Shown: one piece after another, positions 1 through 36,262 of the stretch
Numbering within the stretch: position 1 is the stretch's first letter
Layout of the letters: the number at the start of each line of letters is the position of its first letter
Assembly: GCA_034440635.1 (NCBI GenBank)
Contig: JAOTON010000200.1
Span: 620,001 to 684,000 of the forward strand
From: Lepas anatifera
Taxonomy: Eukaryota; Arthropoda; Thecostraca; Lepadidae
DNA length: 64,000 nt
Direction: 5' to 3'
Notes under the pieces: model-generated
Databases searched by the model: none
Told to the model about the DNA's origin: nothing
What the model saw: only the letters and a program-made list of their open reading frames with translations
Position numbers and translations under genes: made by a program

Positions 1-2713
1 TCGTTGTGACGGCACTCCCTGGAATGTCAATTGTGGCGTACTACGTGACGTTTTTTTTCTGCTTTTCGACTTTGCCCCTCCCAAACCGACCGCCTAGATC
101 CGCCACTGGTCTGGATGGTGCCACTTCAGACCATGCCCCCCCCAATAGGAAATCCTTGTTCTGGCTATATCATTTTGTGGGTACTCTCCACATCACATTT
201 CATTACGTTACGTAGAACCTAGATTATGTGTGACCACGTTCAAGAAGACGACCTTGGTATAAAAAATAGATGTGGCGATGGAGACACGTAAAAGACACAT
301 TTTCGAAATAAAAACATCATTTGTTCTAACGGAGTGGCCCACTTTTATAATGAGTTTTATTGAACTGTGATAGCAATTTTTTAACTCATCGGGAAACCCC
401 TATTGACATATTGCATTTCGTCGAAAGCCCTCTGTATTCGTCACCGGCACAAAAGAGGGGGCCAGCCAAACTCCAACCTGATGCTGACAACAAACTTTCA
501 ATGTTAGAACCAAAACTTCCTAAAACCAAATTTGGGTTCCTCGTTGCACGCCGCATTGGCTGCTTATAAAAATGCCCGATTTTATCCCATTTTGACTGGG
601 ATCAGGCAATTTTTGACCGTAAAGTGGGGGGGAGGGCAGGGCTCCCTGGCCCCCTTTTCTGACGCCTGCTTTCGCACATTATACAATTAAAAATAAAGGG
701 CCTTCAAGACCCTAATTCAGAAGATGAAGAAGCCCCTTTCCATTCGGTTGTAGCAATTTGATGGGTTCAACTCCTAAGCCCCTCCCATTCCTACGCTGCT
801 CACGTGATAAATGTTAACAGTAGCAGCGCTGATCGCAACTTGTCGTGTGCGAGCGGCACCCTAGCAGCCAGTCTCGTAATTACACGCGATTCTTAGCCAA
901 CCCTAAACGAGCCACAAAAGTTCTGTTTTAATGACATCATAAATTCCATTTTTCTTCTCAGCGATTTAGAGTGGAAACATAAGTGGTTTCAACATTCCCA
1001 GACCTATGTTGTACACCAATTACTATCTCTGGAATTCGAACAACTTGCTCCATCGCCCTTAAAACCACAACCACCTACTACATTTTAATCGACTGTGTCC
1101 CATTCTGTCCCATTAAATTCAACTCCAGCACTCCACCGCTTTGCGCGAGTGCCGAAGTTGTGATCTATCTGACACCTGTTCAGCGTCAGCTCGCTCTGCT
1201 GTCGGCAGCGGCCAGCAGCGCATAATGGCGAATTAAAGGGCTGCCAGCGGCCGTTGGCCATCTATTAGCTGTGGTGCGTGCAATAAATCAGTGGGCAACA
1301 GAAGCAGGCCCAGTCGGGCGGCCTGAGGCCTGAGGCCGCCATGTTAACGCGACTCGCGAGAAATTAGAAAACGGTGTCAGAACCGGCTGGTGGATAAAGC
1401 CCGGCCCGACATCTCACAGCAATACGTCTTCCTCGCCTTGCTCCTCCATCACGATGCTTTACAGTACCCTGCCTGAGGAACAACCGCGCGTCCGACGCAG
1501 GACGGCGGGGCACCCGGGGCAGTTACGGCAACGGACAACGCAACGCTGCCACACATCATGTGCTTGGCGGATAGGGAGTGTACAGTTTGAAATTCAGTAT
1601 GACGTTTCAAACTGACCTGGTGACCTGGTGACTCCGGACTCACGCCAGCTACATGTCGTGCGCACATCAGCCGCTCGGTTTCAAAAGGCGCGCTTACTGC
1701 AGTAGGTCTTCCACGCCATTTACCAGAGGTCAGATAAAGTGTCTGAAGGTCGCCTAAAACATTGCAAACCATGTGTAACCGAAAATTTGGAGCTTCGCCA
1801 CCAAAAGGCGATTATCTGCAAGACCCTCTGAGTCCTTTTAAATATCAAACAGCGTACTGGCACACTGAGCGACAACTCTTCACGCTGAGGCATGCACAAT
1901 CTTGCCTATTCTATCACCGAATTTATATATTTTGTGACCAGCATTGCTGGCGAGTTGGCCAATTTTTCGAGCTTTACCGTTTAGTTTCTTGCATTATTTG
2001 CAAGTTTTTTTTTAATTTGTGTGTGTACTACTTCCCACAGGAAAGGGCACAGGCGTAGGAACAGGGCAGCTGGCAACAGCGCACTTAGTGGCCGATTCAG
2101 GACTTTATTTGGGCAGGTGGGGGCAAGGGGGCTCAAGCCTCCCCAGCAAGAGCCTTTGAACAGCCTCCCGCTATGCATTTAGTACACGCACTCTGACATT
2201 TAGGGAAGGGGGTTCTTGAGTCTCCCTAGCCACCCCCCCTGTATCCGCTTATGAGTGCAGTCGTTCAATTGCAGAGGGCGGGCGAGCGGGCCCTGAAACA
2301 GGCAGTTCTCCGTCATGGGCATCGTATCTAAGCTAGTTATCATACCTAATAGGGTCTCAGGGTCGGGTCATGTGACCACCCACCGCGTCAGCAGTGACCC
2401 ACAGAAATCTGAAGACACCTCGAACGCAACATGCTAGCGAAAAATATAAGCTTTGGCTAACTTTGGACATGTGGACAGAAGAAATCGAGATCTGATATTA
2501 CAGTTTTCAGGCAACTTTGACACTGCAAGACAAAAGAAGTGTGCAGCTTGGGCTTTCAAAGGGGAACAATAGGTACGGCTTCCAACAAGAACACATCAGG
2601 CAAATTAGCTCGACAGAATTCCACTTGAATTTGAAGGAAACAATACTTTGATCTTTAGATATCAAACCTAGTCCCTTCATACTTGTCATATACGTAAGCA
2701 TGTCGCGTTTGAC
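1..2713. other. downstream intron or flank of the gene, no feature recognised
   Basis: Presumably intron after exon 7. GC-rich unique sequence at about 1130-1410 contrasts with AT-rich surroundings. Possible MITE ends (GGCCGATTCAGGAC near 2090, CCTGTATCCGC near 2241). The next Ig4 exon was searched for by eye and not found. Confidence 0.4.

Positions 2714-2766
<53 letters not shown>
2714..2766. repeat. (TA)n microsatellite
   Basis: An uninterrupted run of TA dinucleotides about 50 bp long lies in sequence downstream of exon 7. No gene feature is associated with it. Confidence 0.95.
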
Positions 2767-2767
<1 letters not shown>

Positions 2768-4383
2768 TAGCAGAATAACGTTACGCTTCGTTAACTGCTC
2801 CTGATAGCTGACGAGACCGGTTGAACTGTCCGGACGGGACCCCAGACGTTGTATGCTGCATATAAGCAGTATCCAGCGTCCTTCAACTCCAAGAACAGAA
2901 CAAGGCCCATATGTTTAATAGTGTTTACCCGAGGTTACGTATTTACACGTGCGGTGAGCGAGGAGTGCTTATTTTCTTTTTCAGCACTTATAGAAAGAGA
3001 AGCAAAACTGTCCGTAGCTGTGCAAATATGATGCCCGTCTGTATGAGTAAAGTATACTGTAACAGTGACTACACAACTATTTGGCCTCATATGCACTATG
3101 GCAGCGGTAAAAATGTTTGGGCTTTCAAAAAATGAGACTCAAGATCCTCTGATCATTTCGGCGGGGTGGGGAGGTGGAGGGGGGGGGGGGTGTGGCAAGG
3201 CAATAAAGTAGCATGTTTAGAAAAAAAAGATTTGACCACAGAACTCAGTCAAGTTCCTTAACATTCATGACACAGTTTTAATGAGGTTTTTGGGGATGCT
3301 TGACTTGAACTATGTTATAATATTCATTTGTTCTCCGAAACGTACCTTGTTTCGTCAAATTGGCAAGTGTTAACAAACTCACAACATTTACGGCCCGATC
3401 ATACACAGATTATGGGGGCATAGGGGGACAGTGCACCTTTCATTAAACACGTGGCCCTTCCTCAACGCACCCCGACGCCACCTGAAACTATCGCTGCGAC
3501 TCTTAAATATTGATCTCCAGCTCCGTCCAATGATTTCAATCATTCTTAAATTTCATTTTCAGCTATTTTTAATCATTGAAACGGGAATTTCGAAGTTGTC
3601 TTGGATGGGGCTATTGCTGGCACTTTGTTATAACAAAGTTGGCTACTTAGTTCTCGATTTAAGAAGTTTGTTATACTTTTTGTTTTTGTAACCTTTTGTA
3701 GTTTTTTGTAGTTTTGAGTTTTTGTAACCTTACAAACACTCAAGGCATAACATGATCCATTTCTGATCTGCGTACTAAGAGTCTTAAATAACTTTAGAAG
3801 CAAGTCTCTTATCATGATTCAATACGTTTATCAACTGATGGCATCAATTCATTGATTTTACCTCCGGCTTTGTGAAGTCCTAGAACCAAAGTGTTGCCAT
3901 TATTTAATAATTCAAAGTAATCGCTCATAAAAAGGCCGCAGTATTTTAAACTTTGATGGCATCCATAGCTTTCCAAGCAAAAACAAACATCACAGCTTGG
4001 ATTGAGCGCATGCCACTTTTCTATTTTCGGCATTGCATAATAATTTTTGAAAGTTTTCTTGTTTGCATGGAGTGCTGATATATCATTCCGTTGCTTTCAC
4101 CGGAATTGGGACAGTCTTGTGCCATAGTTTAAAACAATCATTTGCATTCAAAATACCCTTACCGTCTGTAAGATAAAAATACAAATAATGCTTGCTTGCG
4201 AGTACGTAAGAACCATTATGCAACATTTTCACCACATCATTGCCATAACATGAACAAACAACGTTAAACATGCAGGAATTAACTATTAATGCCTAACACT
4301 TCTGCTGAACCCAACGCAATATTTCACCTGGCAGCTGAAGTCACGAAGTGCGGACTGACCCTGGAGTGAAGCGCCATCCTTAC
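2767..4383. other. no recognised feature
   Basis: AT-rich. Minus-strand open frames at 3812-4033 and 4083-4271 have some Cys-rich character but are short, unrelated to the Ig gene, and not recognised. Confidence 0.4.
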
Positions 4384-28859
<24,476 letters not shown>

Positions 28860-28873
28860 CTGCCGACACAGGT

Positions 28874-30075
28874 ACACATGACGTCACACCGCCCAGCAGC
28901 ACACAGCAGCCGCCACAGGTATTCATGACGTCACAGTGCCCAGCAGCATACAGCAGCCGCCACAGGTACTCATGACGTCACAGTGCCCAGCAGCATACAG
29001 CAGCCGCCACAGGTACTCATGACGTCACAGTGCCCAGCAGCACACAGCAGCCGCCACAGGTACTCATGACGTCACAGTGCCCAGCAGCATACAGCAGCCG
29101 CCACAGATACTCATGACGTCACAGTGCCCAGCAGCACACAGCAGCCGCCACAGATACTCATGACGTCACAGTGCCCAGCAGCACACAGCAGCCGCCACAA
29201 GTACTCATGACGTCACATGCCCAGCAGCACAGCAGCCGCCCTCAACGCCAGCATCTGCCACCATAGAAACGTATGACGTACACCACTCAGCAACACAGCA
29301 GCCGCCACGGTACTCTGACGTCACAGTGCCCAGCAGCACAGCAGCGCCCTCAACGCCAGCATCTGCCACCATAGAAACGTATGACGTCACACCCGAGCAC
29401 ACAGCAGCCGCCCACAGCACCAGCATCTGCCGACACAGGTACACATGACCTCACACCGCCCAGCAGCACACAGCAGCCGCCACAGGTAACATGACGTCAC
29501 ACCGCCCAGCAGCACACAGCAGCCGCCACAGGTACTCTGACGTCACAGTGCCTATAGCAGCGCCACAGGTACTATGACGTCACATGCCCAGCAGAACAGC
29601 AGCCGCCACAGGTACTCATGACGTCACAGTGTCCAGCAGCACACAGCAGCCGCCACAGATACACATGACGTCACACCGCCCAGCAGCACACAGCAGCCGC
29701 CAGGTACTCATGACGTCACAGTGCCCAGCAGCACACAGCAGCCGCACAGGTACTCATGACGTCACAGTGCCCAGCAGCACACAGCAGCCGCCACAGGTAC
29801 TCATGACGTCACATGCCCAGCAGCATACAGCAGCCGCCACAGGTACTCATGACGTCACAGTGCCCAGCAGCATACAGCAGCCGCCACAGATACTCATGAC
29901 GTCACAGTGCCCAGCAGCATACAGCAGCCGCCACAGGTACTCATGACGTCACAGTGCCCAGCAGCACACAGCAGCCGCCCTCAACGCCAGCATCTGCCAC
30001 CATAGAAACGTATGACGTCACACCGCTCAGCAGCACACAGCAGCCGCCATAGGAACGTACATGTGACGTCACACT
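28874..30075. promoter_or_regulatory. cluster of about 23 TGACGTCA (CRE/ATF-type) palindromes
   Basis: Almost every unit of the array upstream of exon 1 carries the perfect 8-bp palindrome TGACGTCA, the consensus for CREB/ATF bZIP factors. I counted about 23 by eye between the exon and 30075; one or two units have a mutated site (for example TGACGTAC near 29265). The position, at or just upstream of the exon with the start codon, allows a promoter or enhancer role. This is inference only, and the palindrome may be a passive part of the repeat. Confidence 0.5.
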
Positions 30076-32513
30076 CACAGTACCAGCATAACCCGCCTCA
30101 ATCACACATGATCAGTACAGTCCCGTAAAACGTAGCCGACAGCGCATCATATGGAAGTGCCAGAATGGTTATAGAGAGTAACTGAGGATAATTCTCATTT
30201 CATAATTTTCGCTCCCTTTAAAACATCTGACGACAAAAATGATTCAATACTTTTGCACCTGCGGAACGATGCAGATAATGAACCATTCAGAGCAGTGGTA
30301 GGCATTTCCTAAGAATCACTTAGATTTTGACCGAGACCCACACTAAGTGTACCGGGAACCTGTGTGCCTTCGCCAACTATTCCGTTCCTCACCGTCGATA
30401 ATGTTCTGACCGAGGAAAGAAAGGATACTTGCAACTGGAGCAATTACAAAGTGCATACCTTCTTGCATAGAGATAAACAATGTTAGAAACAAGTTTGTGA
30501 CGATCATAAATCACCACTATTAGTAGTTTTAAGGAGGTGTGACAACGGGGTCATTTTGCAATTCTAGTCGCCAAAACTAGACTGTTTTAGCTCACCGTTT
30601 TAAAGGATTTGGCTACGCAGACATTCTATTTTTCATGTGTATCGCAGATGCCACCATGGATGAAAAGTCGGCCAACGTCATGAATAGATCAGCGCCAAAA
30701 GGCTAATACCTTATTCCGAGGTGGGTGGCTGCGACATATTTGATACGACGTAGGCGAGTGCGTCATGAAGCAACGACTCATATTAAGCGGTGGAGTGCTC
30801 GGCCAGGCGCCATAAGACGCCTGGCACCATCTCCAGGCCCCAATCATGCAAAACGTAGTGGTTTGAAGAAAATGCAGACGGTTTCTGGTTTCGGGGGGCG
30901 GGGATGGAGAGGCATGAGCCGGATTCCCTCTCCCTTGTGCCAGACCGCCGGTGACACTCCCAGACAAACTTCACTCTGGACTCGACTACGCTCACATTTG
31001 ACTCGACTCGACTCGACTCGACTCGACTCGACTCGACTCGACCACGCTCACATTTGAACTGTGCATCCACCCGCTAAATCCGTAAACTACCGATTTCAAC
31101 CAGGTTCTGAGTCGGCAATCGGGAGACCACTAGCTTCAGTGTTCCCGTTTTATCGGACGTTGACTTTTCTCCCAGACCCGAGGAGCTGGCGCCCATCTGC
31201 ATGCGGGGGCACGAAACATTTGATCTCGTTTACTCCAAAGCCGGTGTCACCATATTAAAATTCAACAGTTCACCCAGCTTAAAGAAAGTGGGGCAATTTT
31301 ACTATTATTTTTGGACGGAGATAGCCATGTGATACAGAAGGCTGAAAAATCCTCGGATTGATACTTCATATGTCCCAGAGCTCACCATTTGAAGAAGCAC
31401 GAAGTGGTCTTCATTGGCAAGTATAACCATGTACAAATAGCGGAGAGCATTATTTTCCAGGAAACAAACGAACAGTTTTCACACAGCTTGTAATCACAGT
31501 GGCCTTTCTGTCGGCTACAGCTGCAAAGCAATACCTGCCATACGTCGGTGGTGTGAAGTAGTGAGACACAATGGCGGCGCTTGAACATTATGACAGCGTA
31601 GGCAAGATTGGCTTAGAGGTAGGTACGTCGCCCAGGCTTTTTACCTGATATTAGACAGGGGCGATTCCAGCAGGTCGGCTGGAGAAGGGGCAAGCTCAAG
31701 TCGATGAGCAAAAATAATGTGTATGTTTAGATGTTGAATATCATACAAATTAAAACAAATAAAAACATATGTCGATGGATTGTGGAAACGGTTATGCCAC
31801 AGTATATGAAGGTACAAGGCAAAATTCAAGAAGGATTGGTAGATAGGTAAGTAAGCCGGGAAGGACAAGGTACTCACAAGAGCTTCAAATTTCGAGGACA
31901 GCTTCGGCACTTCATTGCTTATGACGTCCAAATTTCTCGCTGTACGATCGATTTACGGTTCGGCTTACTCATAGGTGTATACCATTGTTTAGCCCCTTGG
32001 TCAGGAAGTCTCCCACACTCCCTCAGTGAATCTCTTCCTTACTTCCTTCCACCCTCTCTCCCTGCTCCTCCTTCTTAATTCTTTCCATCTTCTTCCTCCC
32101 TGCTTCTCTCCCCCTCTCTCTCTCGCGCGCTCTCTCCCCCCTTCCCTTCTAAACTCCCTTTCTCCCTTGCCTCCTTCTTTCTTTCTTGCTCTTTATGATA
32201 AATTATAGATATTTTTGTGACAACCAGCCTCCAATGTTTTTGTGTGTGTGAAATATTGGTTGATATCTAGGCCAAGATTATATTTATGTAAACTTGACCA
32301 TAAAAATTGTTCTTATGTCAGCTTAGGAGGCGGGTGCGCCACCTTGAATTTTTGCGGGATAGGGACAGAAGAAATGGTGTTATGGTACATGTGTTATCAC
32401 CTTCATTTTGATACAAGTAGCATTACCAGCAAGCATCAGTGGTTGTTCGAGGAAAGAAGGTCTTCATGTGAAATTGTTTTTTTTCTCTTTTGTTTTGCCC
32501 TGGCTGCTTATTG
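30076..32513. other. upstream of the exon 1 array, no recognised gene
   Basis: Includes the (ACTCG)8 repeat and a C/T-rich stretch at 32010-32190. A transcription start for the adhesion gene could lie here or further right, but no core promoter element could be supported. Confidence 0.3.
31001..31040. repeat. (ACTCG)8 pentanucleotide repeat
   Basis: Eight perfect ACTCG units, flanked on both sides by related copies of CTCGACTACGCTCACATTTG-type sequence. Confidence 0.95.
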
Positions 32514-32702
32514 GGGGCTGGCGCCGCCGCGGCTTGCCGGCGGCTGGCCGTCCGGCCGTGGGCGGGTGACGTCCGCTCTGCGGTTGCGTGGTTTCGTATC
32601 CGCCGGTCGCTGTACCGGGACGGCCTCCCGCCGCCCGCCGCTGCGGCCACTCTGCGGCTCCGGGTCTTCGGTCGCCGCGGTCGATTAGCCGCGGCGACCG
32701 AA
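32514..32702. other. GC-rich block ending in a perfect hairpin
   Basis: About 190 bp of very GC-rich DNA with many CpG, unlike the AT-rich sequence on both sides. It ends in a perfect inverted repeat: 14-bp arm TTCGGTCGCCGCGG at 32667-32680, an 8-base loop, and the complementary arm at 32689-32702. It lies about 300 bp before the endonuclease ORF of the plus-strand LINE and could be that LINE's 5'UTR. Alternatively it is a separate CpG-rich element. Confidence 0.55.
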
Positions 32703-33005
32703 TCTTCGCGTTTAATCTTACCTATATCTTAGTATTTAATAATTCTTTCTAGTATCATTAGTATTTATAGTATTGTTCTAGATTCCCCAGATGTGGGACA
32801 GAAAAAGCTTAAGGTATATCTAGTAGTTTTTTTCAGTTTGTACGTATGAATCTTAGACAGGACGTCGTTGCTCCTTATCAAGCGTTGGTCGTTCGGGGTT
32901 GCCATAACTGCATTTTCAATTCTGATAAAACTGAACACCAAACAAAGCTATATACACACAGCGATACATTGACAGGTGCAAGCCAAGACCTAGAAGATAT
33001 CTGTC

Positions 33006-33818
33006 GTGATGTTCTCTGAAATGTTTGAGAATCCTTTTAAAGATATAGTACTTGAAGATACTTCTGATTTAAACCAGCAATTTATTGAAATAACAAATAA
33101 ATGTGAATACTATGTACCTCCCATTAAAATGAATATATCAAATAGTTTTCAAATTATCCATATAAATGCGCGATCAATCAAAAACAAGTTTGATGAAATC
33201 AAAACCTTTCTATCACAATCTGGCATAACTTGGTCTATTATTTGCATCGCGGAGACATGGCTGAAAAAAGAAATCGAAAAATATTTTGATATAGATGAAT
33301 ATGAACTATATTCATCGAGTCGGGAGAATTATCAGGGGGGAGGAACAGCAATATATGTGAACAAAAAATATACCTCTAGAAGAAGGGCAGATCTAGAGTT
33401 TGAACAAATAGAATCTACTTTTGTAGAAGTAGAGAACGCAGGAGATAAACATGGGAAACATTTCGTGGTTGGTGAGGTTTATAAACCTCCAAACCAGGAT
33501 AGCAATAGCTTTCTGGAACATTTTGAAAAGGTTTTGGACTCAATAAATCCGTGTAAAAATGACTATGTATTGGCAGGGGACTTCAACTATGATTTATTAA
33601 AGACTAAAGATGACAAAAACGCACATAAGTTTCTAACCCTGATGTTATCATACAACCTTTTGCCTCTGGTCTCAAGGGCAACTAGGTTTGCATCAAATTC
33701 TCATACCTTATTGGATAACTTTTTTGTCAGTAATACAGATCAAGTTGCACATTCAGGTATAATTGTAACTGATATATCTGATCATTTACCTATATATATA
33801 ACTTTAAAAAAAGATTAG
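33006..33818 (+). pseudogene. LINE endonuclease domain (EEP family), frame broken at its end
   Basis: 270 codons. The endonuclease signature is in order: HINARSIKNKFDEIKTF near residue 50, IICIAETWL with the catalytic Glu near 82, GGGTAIYV near 112, VVGEVYKPP near 160, LAGDFNYDL near 195, and the terminal SDHLPIYI. This domain nicks target DNA to prime reverse transcription. The frame ends at a stop just after an A7 run (33806-33812). The continuing polyprotein is in the adjacent frame, so a one-base loss in that run explains the break. Confidence 0.88.
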
Positions 33819-33838
33819 TTAATACAAAAACGGCAATT

Positions 33839-34276
33839 ATGATAAAGACTTTAGACTGGTCCAAAGAAAAAGAACTCAATGATTATATTGTTTCGGAATT
33901 AGCCAATTTTCAAAACATCAATGATCCTGATGAGGCTTGTGAAGTTCTTATAAATACTTATAAAACTGGAATTGATAAATTTTCGAAATCATTTAAACCA
34001 TGTAGAAGGAAAACCCCAATTAAACCGTGGATTTCTCCAGGGATACTAGCGTCTATAAATTATAAGAACAAACTGTATCATAGGTATATTTCACACAAAA
34101 ATAGGAAAAAAACAAATAGTGAAAATGATCCTGTGCTGAGACAACATGAAAATAAATATAAACTTTATAGAAACTACCTGACTAAAATTATTAAGGAAAG
34201 TAAGAGGAAATACTATATGTCTGAGTTTGAAGCTCATAAGGGGGATGAAAAAAAAACGTGGAAACTTTTTGGATAA
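33839..34276 (+). pseudogene. LINE ORF2 segment between endonuclease and reverse transcriptase
   Basis: Lysine-rich stretch (starting IKTLDWSKEKELNDYIV) typical of the linker between the endonuclease and reverse transcriptase of CR1/Jockey-group elements. It ends at a frameshift in a T5 run (34266-34270). The following 34277-34690 codes in shifting frames, with further apparent one-base changes near 34350, at T6 34381-34386 and at A6 34697-34702. The piece is non-functional as assembled. Confidence 0.8.
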
Positions 34277-34693
34277 AATTATGAATCGAAACACTGTGAA
34301 AAGTACATCATATCCCTCTGTGTTTTTTGATAATAGTTCCGGGAGCACAAAGATGATGACATAGCGAATGGATTTAACGATTTTTTGCTACAATTGGATC
34401 AACACTTGAAAAAGACATTCCTGTTTCGAACATAAATCCTATAGAATATCTCGAAGATTACTCACACCCACCATTTACGGCTGAACTTTCAACAAACCAA
34501 CAACAGATAGAAAATATCATCAAATCACTAAAACAAGTGGGTGGTGGCATTGATGGAATTAGCACAAAGATTCTACATCGTACATATAAAAGTTGTCTTT
34601 GTAATTTGACATATTTTTCCAACCTATGTCTTAAGAAAGGTATATTCCCAAAGATGTTAAAAGAAGCAGTAGTGGTCCCTATATTTAAATCAG

Positions 34694-35471
34694 GTGAAAA
34701 AAGATAGATTTACGAACTATAGACCCATTTCATTGTTACCCATCTTCTCCAAAATTTTGGAACGGGTACTATACCAATATATATCTGATTATTTGATCGA
34801 AAATAACATCTTATATTCATTTCAGTTCGGCTTTAGAAAAAAGCATAGTACGTACATGCCTCTGGTACATCTTTACGAGAGCGTAACAAAATCTTTAGAA
34901 AAGGGTAACACATCATGTGGAATTTATTTAGACTTGAAAAAAGCATTCGATACGGTTAGTCTAGGCATACTATTGCAAAAATTAAATCACATTGGTATTA
35001 AGGGTAAATTGTATAATATTATTTCTTCATATCTAACTAACAGATTTCAGAGGACTAAAATTAAGGGGGTCATCTCTCATGCAAAACAATTAAGGACGGG
35101 AGTACCACAGGGATCAATACTAGGACCACTATTATTTATTATATACATTAATGATCTGTATCGAGTGTCCATTGGAACTAGATTTTACTTATTTGCAGAT
35201 GATACTGCTATTATAATCTCGGGGGATGATGTGAGAAGTGTACAGTCAAAAATCCATAAAGTTCTTCCAGAAGTGTCAAAATGGTTTCAGTCCAATCGTT
35301 TGTCTCTAAATGCTTCAAAATCTCATTATCAGCTTTATTCTAGCGCTAACATTAGAAATTTTGATGTAAGACTAAATGGAATGCAGCTTAAACGTGAAGA
35401 AACTGTAAAGTATCTTGGCGTTTATATTGACGAAAAGCTTAAGTGGAATTCGCACATCCTTCATGTGTCTT
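34694..35471 (+). pseudogene. LINE reverse transcriptase, fingers and palm, truncated by insertion
   Basis: Motifs in order: YRPISLLPIFSKILERVL, QFGFRKKHST, motif A IYLDLKKAFDTV (catalytic Asp), GVPQGSILGPLLF, the catalytic FADDTAI, and VKYLGVYIDEKLKWN. Coding homology stops at 35471, where the inserted element begins; the next residues in frame (YLLTYLW) come from the insertion's 3' tail. The downstream half of this protein is at 40213-40801. Confidence 0.9.
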
Positions 35472-35749
35472 ACTTACTTACTTACTTATGGCTTTTTATT
35501 AGGCGTTCTGTGCATAGCACCTTTGCCCGCCTCTAAAGGAGTGTGTGGGAGAATTTTAGAATTTAGTGTGAGGGCAAGCTACGTTAGTCTGTTAAAGCAA
35601 TGGGAGTTATTTCAAGTAATGGGTTGCAAGATGTTTTAGCTTGCAAATGGACGGTCGTGGCAATGGCATAGCCATGCCAAGGGAGGTCTTTTAATAAGTT
35701 TAGACCCGCAGAGTGCGAAGGTTATTTCTGTGGTTGAAGACCTTATAAA

Positions 35750-35812
35750 TTTAGAGTTTGAAATTTAGAATTTGGAATTTAGAATTTGGAATTTAGAATT
35801 TAGAATTTTGTG
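35750..35812. repeat. short tandem repeat TTTAGAATTTGGAA in LINE 3'UTR
   Basis: Units of about 14 bp alternate TTTAGAATTTGGAATTTAGAA. The repeat lies in the 3' untranslated part of the inserted I-group LINE. Confidence 0.75.
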
Positions 35813-36262
35813 TGTCAGCTATTGATGTCCGCTTGTATACGTTACTCGAAAACCTCCGTTAACTCAATAATTTTGTATTTTAGAAAGTGCGCTAAACACC
35901 TGGCCAGGGTGCCGCGAATTTACCCTGCAACCCGGAGGTGAAGTTGCAGCTCCCCTCTTCGGCTGGGCAGCCGCCAGAGAAAGAAGTGTGAGAGGATAGT
36001 TAGATTGTTAGTAAGAGTATAGGTGTGGTTAGTATAGACCCGCAGTGAAAGGTATCACTGCGGTGAAGAAGTCTAACCTATCTAACCTAACCTGATTTCA
36101 AAGTTAGCCTAACATAACCTATCCTTAGCCTACAATGAACCATTTAAAGGTTACAAAACTATTGCTTAAATTTCGCAGTGGATCAGCTATGATTAGAAAA
36201 TAGGCAAGTCCTACTTTGGGGGTGCACCATGCACCCTCATCATATATACTGGGAGGAGTGAT

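Larger units (their letters stand above)
33006..35471 (+). mobile_element. CR1/Jockey-group LINE, 5' part (interrupted)
   Basis: Plus-strand non-LTR element encoding an apurinic-type endonuclease (33006-33818) and most of a reverse transcriptase (to 35471). The element is cut at 35461-35471 by a later insertion and resumes at 40213. The absence of RNase H and the motif set (NARSIKNK, AETWL, SDHLPI, YRPISLL, FDTV, GVPQGS, FADDT) place it in the CR1/Jockey group; I cannot name the family. No clear ORF1 is present. An in-frame stretch at about 32840-33008 with a CHNC motif may be the ORF1 end. The start and 5' target duplication are undetermined. Confidence 0.85.

Noticed and set aside
3812..4271. 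Minus-strand frames as the next exon of the adhesion gene
   Set aside because: No Ig4 second cysteine motif, and not in the phase required after exon 7.
29205..29444. A second signal-peptide gene start upstream of exon 1
   Set aside because: It begins like exon 1 but runs on into array units in shifting frames; it is a repeat copy and not a separate gene.
32242..32732. 148-codon frame across the GC-rich block
   Set aside because: Low-stop GC-rich sequence with Arg/Pro/Ala-rich frames on both strands; no recognisable domain.
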